In this document: positions 25,115 to 33,220 of the stretch, piece by piece
Layout: the number at the start of each line of letters is the position of its first letter
How positions within the stretch are numbered: the first letter of the stretch is position 1
From: GCA-2698665 sp038101125
Lineage (GTDB): Bacteria > Pseudomonadota > Gammaproteobacteria > GCA-002705445 > GCA-002716945
Length of the DNA: 58,080 bases
Direction: 5' to 3'
NCBI GenBank assembly: GCA_038101125.1
Contig: JAYNVZ010000003.1
Span: 1 to 58,080 of the forward strand
The notes under the pieces: generated by a model
What the model saw: the letters and a program-made list of their open reading frames with translations, nothing else
The model's database searches: none
What the model was told of the DNA's origin: nothing
Made by a program: the position numbers and the translations under genes

Positions 25115-26293
25115 ATGTCAGGAAATCATCATTTATACGTGCCAGGGCCATCTAATGTGCCGGCTGCTGTGCAACAAGCAATTCACTGTCCAATGGAAGA
25201 TCATAGGAATCCTACAATTCCAGATTTAATAGGTCCATTAATGGAGGATATGAAAAAAATAGTTTTAACAGAAAAAGGAAAAGTTGTTTTCTTTCCTTCA
25301 TCTGGCACAGGTTGTTGGGAAGCTGCGCTTCAAAGTACACTTAATATTGGCGATACTGTGCTAGGAGCCAGTTTTGGCCAATTTAGTATGTTATGGCTAG
25401 ATATGTGCGAAAGACTTCAATTTAAAGCGATTACAATGGAAGAAGAGTGGGGAACTGGAGCGAACCCTGAAAGCTATCATAGAGAGTTATCAAATGATAA
25501 AGATCATAAAATAAAAGCTGTTTTAGTATGTCAAAATGAGACCGCAACAGGTGTAAGAAGTGATGTTCTTGCCATAAGAAAAGTTTTAGATGATTTAAAT
25601 CATCCTGCATTATTAATGGTTGATGGTGTTAGCTCAGTTGCAAGTTATGAATTCAGGATGGATGACTGGGGTGTTGATTGTGTAGTTAGTGGATCACAGA
25701 AAGGTTTGATGCTACCTGCTGGAATTGGTATTTTAGGCTTGAGCCAAAAAGCAATTGCTGCCATGGAATCTTCAACTTACCCAACATGTTATTTCGATGT
25801 AAAGGATATGCTGGCTAAACTAGAAACAGGATACACGCCGTATACTCCTCCGGTTAACTTACTAAGAGGAATGAGGGTTGCAATTGATATGTTGCTTGAT
25901 GAAGGTCTTGAAAATGTATGGAAAAGACATCATCGCCTTGCAGAGGGAACAAGAAGAGCAATTTTAGATGGATGGGGCATGAAATTATGCGCTAAAGAGC
26001 CAAAGTGGCACTCAGATACCGTTAGTGCGATAGTTGTTCCTGAAGGAGCTGATGCAGTGCCTGTTATTAGTACAGCATTTCATACATATAATTTAGCGCT
26101 TGGCGCAGGTCTTGCTAAAGTAGCAGGTAAAGTATTTAGAATAGGCCATCTTGGTGATCTAAATGAATTAATGCTTTGTAGCGCTATAGCTGGTGCTGAG
26201 ATGTCTATGATGTCCAATGGCATTAAAGTTGAACTTGGAAGCGGTATTGCAGCTGCCTCTAAGTATTGGCTAGATAATCCAGCGGGGAAATAA
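25115..26293 (+). CDS. Serine-glyoxylate aminotransferase (class V aminotransferase)
   Basis: PLP enzyme of 392 residues that most likely transfers the amino group of serine (or alanine) to glyoxylate, giving hydroxypyruvate (or pyruvate) and glycine. The N terminus YVPGPSNVP, then MEDHRNP, FFPSSGTGCWEA, QNETATGV, VDGVSSVASYEF and the PLP Lys196 in SGSQKGLMLP are characteristic of the SgaA/AGXT group. It heads an operon with hydroxypyruvate reductase (2 bp later) and glycerate kinase, which together turn hydroxypyruvate into phosphoglycerate; that context favours serine as donor. A GGA ribosome-binding site lies near 25104. Confidence 0.9.
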   Translation: MSGNHHLYVPGPSNVPAAVQQAIHCPMEDHRNPTIPDLIGPLMEDMKKIVLTEKGKVVFFPSSGTGCWEAALQSTLNIGDTVLGASFGQFSMLWLDMCERLQFKAITMEEEWGTGANPESYHRELSNDKDHKIKAVLVCQNETATGVRSDVLAIRKVLDDLNHPALLMVDGVSSVASYEFRMDDWGVDCVVSGSQKGLMLPAGIGILGLSQKAIAAMESSTYPTCYFDVKDMLAKLETGYTPYTPPVNLLRGMRVAIDMLLDEGLENVWKRHHRLAEGTRRAILDGWGMKLCAKEPKWHSDTVSAIVVPEGADAVPVISTAFHTYNLALGAGLAKVAGKVFRIGHLGDLNELMLCSAIAGAEMSMMSNGIKVELGSGIAAASKYWLDNPAGK

Positions 26294-26295
26294 TT

Positions 26296-27267
26296 ATGAC
26301 TAAACCAGTAGCAATAGTCACAAGAAAGTGGCCAGAGGAAAATGAGAAAAGACTTAAGGAATTATTTGATGTTCAGTTAAATGAATCAGATAACCCATTT
26401 ACAGCTGAAGAACTCAAATCAGCTCTCCAAAACTGTGATGTATTAATGCCAACAGTGACAGATAAAATCACTGCTGATATATTATCTGTTGAAAATCGTA
26501 GAGCGAACATGATTGGGAATTTTGGAGTAGGTTTTAATCATATAGATATCAACGCCGCAAAGGAACAAGGTATTACCGTATCAAATACTCCAAGCGTATT
26601 AACAGATTGCACCGCAGACATCGCCATGTCGTTGTTATTGATGGTAGCGAGAAGAGTTGGCCAAGGAGAAAGAGAGCTAAGATCAGATAATTGGACTGGT
26701 TGGAGACCGACTCATCTACTAGGTACTAAAGTTACCGGTAAGAAATTAGGTGTGATTGGTTTTGGAAGAATAGGACAAGCTGTTGCTAAGCGTGCTCATT
26801 TTGGTTTTGACATGGACATTCAATATTGGGATCCATATGATATTCCAGCTGATGTGACTAAGAAGTTTAATGCAACTAAACTTGATACAATAGAGGACGT
26901 CTGCAAAGAATGTGACTTTGTCTCAATTAACTGTCCTGCTACAAAAGAAACATTTCATCTTATGAATGATGAAAGATTTAAATTAATGAAAAAATCAGCT
27001 TTTATTATCAATACTGCTAGAGGTGACATCATAGATGAAAAAGCCTTAGTGAACGCATTAGTAAATAAAGAAATAGCTGGTGCTGCACTTGATGTCTTTG
27101 AAACAGAACCTAACTTACCAAATGAACTTAAGACTATGGAAAATGTTGTTTCTTTCCCACATTTGGGTAGTGCAACATTAGAAACTAGAATTGCGATGGG
27201 TAATACAGCAATAGATAACACTCTAGCTTTTTTTGCAGGGACTGAGTTGCCAAACAAAGTAGTCTGA
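26296..27267 (+). CDS. Hydroxypyruvate/glyoxylate reductase (D-2-hydroxyacid dehydrogenase)
   Basis: NAD(P)H-dependent reductase of 323 residues. It has a split substrate domain with NFGVGFNHID, the Rossmann motif GVIGFGRIGQAVAKRA, catalytic Arg in INTARGDIIDEKAL, Glu in FETEPNLP, and His in SFPHLGSAT. The acidic beta-2 residue in YWDPYD points to NADH preference. Reduces hydroxypyruvate to glycerate, and often glyoxylate to glycolate. Function is assigned by family plus its position between the aminotransferase and glycerate kinase. Confidence 0.88.
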   Translation: MTKPVAIVTRKWPEENEKRLKELFDVQLNESDNPFTAEELKSALQNCDVLMPTVTDKITADILSVENRRANMIGNFGVGFNHIDINAAKEQGITVSNTPSVLTDCTADIAMSLLLMVARRVGQGERELRSDNWTGWRPTHLLGTKVTGKKLGVIGFGRIGQAVAKRAHFGFDMDIQYWDPYDIPADVTKKFNATKLDTIEDVCKECDFVSINCPATKETFHLMNDERFKLMKKSAFIINTARGDIIDEKALVNALVNKEIAGAALDVFETEPNLPNELKTMENVVSFPHLGSATLETRIAMGNTAIDNTLAFFAGTELPNKVV

Positions 27268-27277
27268 GCTGAAATTA

Positions 27278-28579
27278 ATGTCGCTTAGAGAAGATGCTAA
27301 AAAAATATATTCATCGAGTATTGCTAAACTAGATCCATCTAGAACGGTGTATGACTATTTGTCATCTAATAGTATAGTCAAACCTCATTTTGATAAAATT
27401 TATCCTGTTGCATTTGGGAAAGCATCCATATCTATGATGTCGGGATTATTGGACTACTTGAAAGATCAATTTCCAGAAACTCAGATACACGAAAAACCAA
27501 TTGTTATTTCTAATGATTCTCAAGAAACCATAGAACATAGTGTTGATCTGCATTTTTCTTCCCATCCTGTGCCAACTGAGAAAAGTGTTGCGGCTGGAGA
27601 TAAAGTAATAAATTATATTTCTTCTTCTAGTGATAAAGACTTAATTATTTTTCTTATTAGTGGTGGAGCTTCAGCATTGTTATCTAAACCACCTTCATCC
27701 ATCAGTCTTGAAGATAAAATTACACTTACAGATTTACTTTTGAAATCAGGAGCGTCAATTAATGAAATGAATACTGTCAGAAAACATATGTCTGATATCA
27801 AGGGAGGCAGGTTAACTAAGTTTGCTGAACCATCATCATGTTATTCTTTAATTATTTCTGATGTTATTAACGATGATATAAGTTCAATTGCGAGTGGTCC
27901 TACAACACGTGATAAAACAACATATAAAGATGCTGAGAATATTCTTAATAATTATAACTTACTAGGGAAAACTCCTGTATCTATTCTTGATCATATTCAT
28001 AAAGGTGTTAGTGGTGAAATTGAAGAATCACCCAAGGATATTATTAATTGTGAAAATAAAATTATTTCAAGCAATAGATTATATAGAGATCAACTAGCAA
28101 CATTTGCAAAAAAGCATGGTTATAATCCAGTATTAATCCAAAGAGACATAATTGGAGAAGCAAAAGAGGAAGCATTTTTTTTAATAGACCAAATTAACGA
28201 GCATGTTAACAACACTTGTGATAAACCTTTAGCAATAATATCCGGTGGAGAAACAGTCGTAAGTATGCAAGGTTCTGGCAAAGGAGGCAGAAATCAAGAA
28301 TTAGCCTTATCTTTTCTAGCTAATAATAAAAAAATTAATACTCAAAGAGAATGGCTGTTACTGTCAGTTGGCACAGATGGTATTGATGGCCCAACAAATG
28401 CCGCTGGTGGCATTATTGATAATGTATCTGTTAAGTGTATGATGGAGTCAAATAGTGATATTAATAACTTTCTAAGTAACAATGATTCATATAACTACCT
28501 AAAAGAAATAAACTCATTATACATAACCGGCCCATCGGGTACTAATGTTGCTGATATACAATTGATTTTAGTAAGATAA
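27278..28579 (+). CDS. Glycerate kinase, type II (GK-II / MOFRL family)
   Basis: ATP-dependent glycerate 2-kinase-type enzyme of 433 residues. It has the N-terminal GK-II domain (PVAFGKASISMM, LISGGASALLSKP, MNTVRKHMSDIKGG, IASGPTTRD) and C-terminal MOFRL domain (SGGETVVSMQGSGKGGRNQE, VGTDGIDGPTNAAGG). This family, found in methylotrophs and alpha/gammaproteobacteria, mostly makes 2-phosphoglycerate; the product here is inferred from family only. It completes the glyoxylate or serine to phosphoglycerate route. It ends 2 bp from the hemL stop on the other strand. Confidence 0.9.
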   Translation: MSLREDAKKIYSSSIAKLDPSRTVYDYLSSNSIVKPHFDKIYPVAFGKASISMMSGLLDYLKDQFPETQIHEKPIVISNDSQETIEHSVDLHFSSHPVPTEKSVAAGDKVINYISSSSDKDLIIFLISGGASALLSKPPSSISLEDKITLTDLLLKSGASINEMNTVRKHMSDIKGGRLTKFAEPSSCYSLIISDVINDDISSIASGPTTRDKTTYKDAENILNNYNLLGKTPVSILDHIHKGVSGEIEESPKDIINCENKIISSNRLYRDQLATFAKKHGYNPVLIQRDIIGEAKEEAFFLIDQINEHVNNTCDKPLAIISGGETVVSMQGSGKGGRNQELALSFLANNKKINTQREWLLLSVGTDGIDGPTNAAGGIIDNVSVKCMMESNSDINNFLSNNDSYNYLKEINSLYITGPSGTNVADIQLILVR

Positions 28580-28581
28580 TA

Positions 28582-29853
28582 CTATTTCTGCTTCGCCCAG
28601 TTTTCAAACATTTTTATTGTATAGTCTAAATCCCTTTTTAAATGACTAGAAGAAATAAACCCAGCTTCATACATTGATGGTGCAAAAAATACACCATGAT
28701 CTAACATATAGTTAAAAAAGTCTAAAAAAATATGTTTAGGTGATTTGTCAATATCCTTTAGATTCTCGAGTTTTGATTTAGTCAAATATATGCCAAACAT
28801 TCCACCCTCTGAATCTGCAGACATATCTAGCTTATACTTGCTGCATATATCATTGAATCTTGAAACAAAATATTGTGTTTTTTTAGATAGGTCACGAAAG
28901 TAATTTTTTTTTGATATTATTTCAAGAGTTTTTAAACCTGCTGCCATAGCTAATGGATTACCAGATAAAGTTCCAGCTTGATACACACTACCAAGCGGTG
29001 CTATGTAATTCATAATTTCTCTTTTACCGCCAAATGCACCAACTGGTAACCCACCCCCAAGCACTTTACCTAAAGTAGTTAAATCAGGCATTACATTATA
29101 TATATGTTGAGCACCAGCTTTTGAGACCCTAAACCCTGTCATTACCTCATCAAAGATGAGTACGATATTATTTTTAGTACAAACCTTTCTCAAATATTCT
29201 AAAAAACTTTTCCTAGCTCTGATAAAATTCATATTTCCTGCTATAGGCTCAATAATAATTGAAGCTATATTTCCACCTTTGATTGCGTTGTTTACCGCAT
29301 CTATATTATTGTATTCTATGGATATAGTATTTCTTGCATTAGCCTTGGTAACCCCCAATGAATCCGGAGTTCCAAATGTTGATGCACCAGAACCGGCTTT
29401 AATCAAGAAGGAGTCTCCATGTCCATGATAACAACCATTAAACTTTATGATTTTATCTTTGCCTGTGTATCCCCTTGCAAGTCTTATAGCACTCATAGTG
29501 GCCTCTGTACCAGAATTTACCATCCTAATTTTTTCTATTGATTTATAAATCTGACAAACTTTTTTAGCTATCAAAACCTCATTTTGGCAAGGTGCTCCAT
29601 AAGTAATACCATCTTTCATCGTTTTATTTAAAACTTTCAAAATCCTATCATCTGAGTGTCCAAGGATTTGTGCTCCCCATGAACCAATAAAATCAATATA
29701 TTTATTACCATCTTCATCAAATAGATACTGGCCTTTTGCTCTTTTTACGAAAAATGGAGAAGAATTTACAGATGAAAATGCTCTTACTGGAGAGTTTACG
29801 CCGCCAGGGATATATTTATTTGCTTGTAAAAATAACTTTTTTGAGTTTTTCAT
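28582..29853 (-). CDS. hemL: Glutamate-1-semialdehyde 2,1-aminomutase
   Basis: PLP/PMP aminomutase making 5-aminolevulinate, the C5 route to haem; 423 residues. Motifs are PGGVNSPVRAFSSV at the N terminus, NSGTEATMSAIRLAR, FDEVMTGFRVS, TTLGKVLGGGLPVGAFGG with the PLP Lys, and GTLSGNPLAMAAG. It overlaps the thiE stop by one base, and hemL next to thiE is a conserved gammaproteobacterial arrangement. Haem demand fits the several cytochromes c in this window. Confidence 0.95.
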   Translation of the reverse strand: MKNSKKLFLQANKYIPGGVNSPVRAFSSVNSSPFFVKRAKGQYLFDEDGNKYIDFIGSWGAQILGHSDDRILKVLNKTMKDGITYGAPCQNEVLIAKKVCQIYKSIEKIRMVNSGTEATMSAIRLARGYTGKDKIIKFNGCYHGHGDSFLIKAGSGASTFGTPDSLGVTKANARNTISIEYNNIDAVNNAIKGGNIASIIIEPIAGNMNFIRARKSFLEYLRKVCTKNNIVLIFDEVMTGFRVSKAGAQHIYNVMPDLTTLGKVLGGGLPVGAFGGKREIMNYIAPLGSVYQAGTLSGNPLAMAAGLKTLEIISKKNYFRDLSKKTQYFVSRFNDICSKYKLDMSADSEGGMFGIYLTKSKLENLKDIDKSPKHIFLDFFNYMLDHGVFFAPSMYEAGFISSSHLKRDLDYTIKMFENWAKQK

Positions 29854-30482
29854 TATAAAATTATACTCTTAATATTTTCGATTTCTCTCTTTATTTCCTT
29901 ATTATCAAAAACCCCAGAAATCATGCTTATCATGTCGGGTTTATACTTAAGCAGACTACTCACATTGGATTTATTGATTCCACCAATAACACAAATTGGA
30001 ATTTTAATTACTTTTTTTGCTTCTGTCAAAATAGAGTGTTTGATTAACTTAGACGACTCTTTTGAGGTTGTAGGGTACATTGATCCAAAAGATACATAAC
30101 TTGCATCGTTATCCATAGAATACTTTGCTAGTTCAATTGAATCATAACAAGATTTCCCTATTATAAAATTTTTACCAAAATACCTTCTTGCAGACCTAAG
30201 ATCCATGTCCTTTGAGCCTATGTGTAATCCGCTTACATCAAACATTTTAGCCATGTAAGGATCATCATTAATTATTAGTTTAACATCATTCATAATGCAT
30301 AATAATGATATAGATTTTATTAAATAAGCTTTTCTTCTAAATGATAAATTCTTAGATCTGAATTGAATAATATTAACGCCTGATTCAACAACTAATTTTA
30401 TATGATATAGATAATCAATATCAGATTTGTAAATACTTGGAGTAATTGGATACAGACCATTGAGTGCTTTATTATTTTCCAT
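29853..30482 (-). CDS. thiE: Thiamine-phosphate synthase
   Basis: Couples the pyrimidine and thiazole halves of thiamine; 209 residues, TIM barrel. Motifs are GVNIIQFRSKNLSF, LIINDDPYMA, SGLHIGSKDMDL, IIGKSCYDSIE, YVSFGSMYPTTSK and VIGGINKSNV. The usual LIINDR..LA and HLGQ.D segments are modified (HIGSKDM), so it is a divergent member. No TPP riboswitch fits in the 60 bp upstream spacer. Confidence 0.9.
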   Translation of the reverse strand: MENNKALNGLYPITPSIYKSDIDYLYHIKLVVESGVNIIQFRSKNLSFRRKAYLIKSISLLCIMNDVKLIINDDPYMAKMFDVSGLHIGSKDMDLRSARRYFGKNFIIGKSCYDSIELAKYSMDNDASYVSFGSMYPTTSKESSKLIKHSILTEAKKVIKIPICVIGGINKSNVSSLLKYKPDMISMISGVFDNKEIKREIENIKSIIL

Positions 30483-30542
30483 AAATATTTATAACAAATT
30501 AATTGGGTTTATCAAAGAATTATGAGAAACTACTGAAATATT

Positions 30543-30710
30543 ATGAAAAGATATCTATGTTTAATTTGTGGGCTAATTTATGATGAGGCAAAAGGATGGC
30601 CAGATGATGGTATTGAGCCAGGGACAAAATGGGAAGATGTGTCGGAAAACTGGGCTTGTCCTGATTGTGGAGCTGGCAAAGAAGACTTTGATATGATCGA
30701 AATAACTTAG
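30543..30710 (+). CDS. Rubredoxin
   Basis: Fifty-five residue iron protein found by reading the frame between thiE and the MATE gene. Two knuckle motifs bind one Fe: CLICG (Cys6, Cys9) and CPDCG (Cys39, Cys42), with the typical LIYDEAKGWPDDGIEPGTKW and DFDMIE between and after. Rubredoxins pass electrons to alkane hydroxylases, peroxide- or NO-reducing flavodiiron proteins, and others; no partner is evident. In many gammaproteobacteria a rubredoxin gene lies beside thiE-hemL in the same divergent arrangement, supporting the call. Confidence 0.93.
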   Translation: MKRYLCLICGLIYDEAKGWPDDGIEPGTKWEDVSENWACPDCGAGKEDFDMIEIT

Positions 30711-30719
30711 GCAATGTAG

Positions 30720-32042
30720 TTGCTAAAAATATCTTCTATAGATCGTAATACTCTAAAGATAGCCATACCTTTAATTATATCTAACATAACAATTCCCTTA
30801 GTTGGTTTTGTTGATAACGTTATGATGGGTCATCTTGGGTCTATTATATACATCGGTGCAATTGGTGTAGGCACTATTATAATTAGTTATATATTGTTTA
30901 GTTTTGGTTTTATTAAGTCTCTTACTACTGGGTTTGTATCTCAACATAGCGGCAGTAAATCAGACTTAAAACTATTGTTATCATTAGCACATCTAACCCT
31001 CATAGCATCGTCAATTTCTATAATTATAATTTTGTTTAGAGAAGAAATAGTATTTTTTTCGTTAATGCTTATGGATCCTTCTTTTGAAGTTAGTCAAGGT
31101 GCTAAAATTTACCTAGATTATAGGATTTGGTCTGTCCCAGCTATATTTTATAGAGATATATTAATAGGTTATTACATTGGTCGTCAGCAAACAAAAATTG
31201 CCATGGGCATCAGCATTACAGTTAATATTATTAATATTTTATTAGATTATATATTTATTTTTTATTTAGGATTTAGTATTGAGGGTGTAGCAATTGCATC
31301 ACTAATAGCAGAATATTCTGTAATCCTTTTTATTCTTTATGCTTTTAAGACAGAAAAAATATTTTCTAGAGTCTCTATTGGTTTGAGTGATATTTTTGAT
31401 TGGGGAAAAATTAAAAGCAAACTAATGATTAACTCTGATATGTTTATTAGGTCATTTCTTCTTATGACTATATTTGTATACTTCATGAGTGTAGGCGCTA
31501 GTTATGGTAATGAAGTATTAGCAGCAAATACGATATTATTAAATTTCTTTTTTATTTTCTCCCATGGCATAGATGGTTTCGCACATTCAGCTGAAGTTCT
31601 TGTCGGAAACTCTATTGGGAAGAAAAATAAAAATTTTCTTAATAGCTCAATATTTTCAACAGGCAGGCTATCAATTTACTTAATGTTCCTTTATATAATA
31701 TTTTTTATATTTTTTAGTCAGGATATAATTGCGTTTATTACTAATAGCGAGACTGTTAATATCCTTTCCAACACTTATATGTTGTACATATATCTAATTT
31801 TTGTATTTGCCACTATTGCATTCTGGCTTGATGGAGTCTTTATTGGGGCTATCAAAGTAAAATTACTAAGAAATGTTATGGTCATATCTGCTATATCATT
31901 CTTTGTATTAGAAACAATACTATTAGGAGGGGATAATCAAGGTTTATGGTTATCTTTCCTGATTTTTTTTGGCCTAAGAAGTTTATTATTGTCTATTATT
32001 CTCTATAAATATATTAATGATAATAAGTTTCTAGAAAATTAA
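30720..32042 (+). CDS. MATE-family efflux transporter (DinF-like)
   Basis: Integral membrane protein of 440 residues with about twelve hydrophobic helices. The start IDRNTLKIAIPLIISNITIP and VDNVMMGHLGS are the first-helix signature of MATE exporters, and GFAHSAEVLVGNSIGKKN matches the equivalent loop of the second half, in the DinF/NorM-like branch. It exports cationic drugs or metabolites using Na+ or H+; the substrate is not predictable. The only start that keeps the first helix is TTG 30720, nine bases after the rubredoxin stop. Confidence 0.88.
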   Translation: MLKISSIDRNTLKIAIPLIISNITIPLVGFVDNVMMGHLGSIIYIGAIGVGTIIISYILFSFGFIKSLTTGFVSQHSGSKSDLKLLLSLAHLTLIASSISIIIILFREEIVFFSLMLMDPSFEVSQGAKIYLDYRIWSVPAIFYRDILIGYYIGRQQTKIAMGISITVNIINILLDYIFIFYLGFSIEGVAIASLIAEYSVILFILYAFKTEKIFSRVSIGLSDIFDWGKIKSKLMINSDMFIRSFLLMTIFVYFMSVGASYGNEVLAANTILLNFFFIFSHGIDGFAHSAEVLVGNSIGKKNKNFLNSSIFSTGRLSIYLMFLYIIFFIFFSQDIIAFITNSETVNILSNTYMLYIYLIFVFATIAFWLDGVFIGAIKVKLLRNVMVISAISFFVLETILLGGDNQGLWLSFLIFFGLRSLLLSIILYKYINDNKFLEN

Positions 32043-32121
32043 CTTATACTGATTACAGTTCATAATATTTGTGCTATATTGGGAAAAATTTGGTCAATAG
32101 TAACCTTAAGGAGAGAGAATC

Positions 32122-32463
32122 ATGGTATTTGGATTATTTAAGAAAAAGGAGCCAGTTACAGTTACTGTAAAAGGTACTGGTGAAACTTTTAAGTGCGAGC
32201 CAGGTCAATTATTAATGAAAGCTGCTTTTGCTGCAGATGTTAAATGGCCTCACTCATGCAAAGTTGGTAGTTGTGGATCGTGCAGAGCAACTATTGTAGA
32301 GGGAGAAGGAGCATATCCATCTAGCCCATGTGACCCTACTGCACTACTTCATAAAGAAGAAATGGACAATGGGATGGTTATTGCATGCCAATGGGTTCCA
32401 AGCACTGACATCACAGTAGATGTTGAAATAGGAGCTGAAGGCGATAAGAGAGGCATGATCTAA
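32122..32463 (+). CDS. [2Fe-2S] ferredoxin, plant type
   Basis: Soluble ferredoxin of 113 residues with a beta-grasp fold. Cluster ligands are the C-x4-C-x2-C motif in HSCKVGSCGSC and the distal Cys in MVIACQW. An additional Cys lies in SSPCDPTALL. A basic amphipathic leader (VFGLFKKKE) and a C-terminal extension (GAEGDKRGMI) frame it. Such ferredoxins serve oxygenases or reductases; no partner gene is adjacent. A strong AAGGAGAG ribosome-binding site precedes the ATG. Confidence 0.88.
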   Translation: MVFGLFKKKEPVTVTVKGTGETFKCEPGQLLMKAAFAADVKWPHSCKVGSCGSCRATIVEGEGAYPSSPCDPTALLHKEEMDNGMVIACQWVPSTDITVDVEIGAEGDKRGMI

Positions 32464-32467
32464 ATCT

Positions 32468-33220
32468 CTATAGTTGGCCATAAGATTTCGACACAGAGTT
32501 AGCAGATTCTTTTGCTAACTCATATGCCTCTTTATCTCTAGTATTAATAAGTTGTCCAAAATATAGTAAAACTTTAGTGTTTTTTCTTCCCAAGCACCTC
32601 AGTGTTATTTTTAGAAGAGTTTGGGTTTTATCAGCCCAACATACATCGTTATCTGAAGCCATATTCTGAGGATAATCTACAGGGTATCTAATGAATATAG
32701 ATTGAAGGTTACTATTAGATTTTGCAATAGAATTGAATAACTTACTATGAAACTTTCTTACATTAATGCCATCACCGATTCGCCCCTCTGGGAAAAAAAT
32801 AATATTTTTATCTTTTTTCATATAGTCTTTCATAGTATTTATTACGCTGTCATTATCATCTGTATCACCTCTTTTTATAAAAATAGTCCCTGTTTTGCCA
32901 GCTAAATGACCTATTATTGGCCATGATTTAATCTCAGATTTAGCTACAAAGTTTGATGGAATAATTGAATTTAAAACTATAATATCTAGAAAACTAATAT
33001 GATTAGAAACAAAAGCATTTGCTTGCATGGATATTTTACCGTCCGAGATAATTTTTAGACCAAACAACTTCATTAAAACTTTCATCCAATATTGGCTGAT
33101 TTTGTGATGAATAGTTTTCAAGTTTGATATATTTGTAGGATAGAAAAGTAAAATTATTAATCCAGCTAATATATGTATAATTAATAGTGGAAAACGAATA
33201 GTTAAAAGAATTATTTTCAT
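32468..33220 (-). CDS. plsC: 1-acyl-sn-glycerol-3-phosphate acyltransferase family protein
   Basis: Membrane-associated acyltransferase of 250 residues. The HX4D catalytic motif is NHISFLD and the glycerol-phosphate motif is FFPEGRIGDG. An N-terminal hydrophobic helix (about residues 8-28) anchors it. Probably acylates lysophosphatidate in phospholipid synthesis, though related acyltransferases act on other lysolipids or ornithine lipids. It overlaps the DUF255 gene by one base and converges on the ferredoxin gene with a 4 bp gap. Confidence 0.85.
   Translation of the reverse strand: MKIILLTIRFPLLIIHILAGLIILLFYPTNISNLKTIHHKISQYWMKVLMKLFGLKIISDGKISMQANAFVSNHISFLDIIVLNSIIPSNFVAKSEIKSWPIIGHLAGKTGTIFIKRGDTDDNDSVINTMKDYMKKDKNIIFFPEGRIGDGINVRKFHSKLFNSIAKSNSNLQSIFIRYPVDYPQNMASDNDVCWADKTQTLLKITLRCLGRKNTKVLLYFGQLINTRDKEAYELAKESANSVSKSYGQL

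Noticed and set aside
30483..30542. TPP riboswitch ahead of thiE
   Set aside because: The divergent spacer is only 60 bp and holds neither of the conserved THI-box segments.
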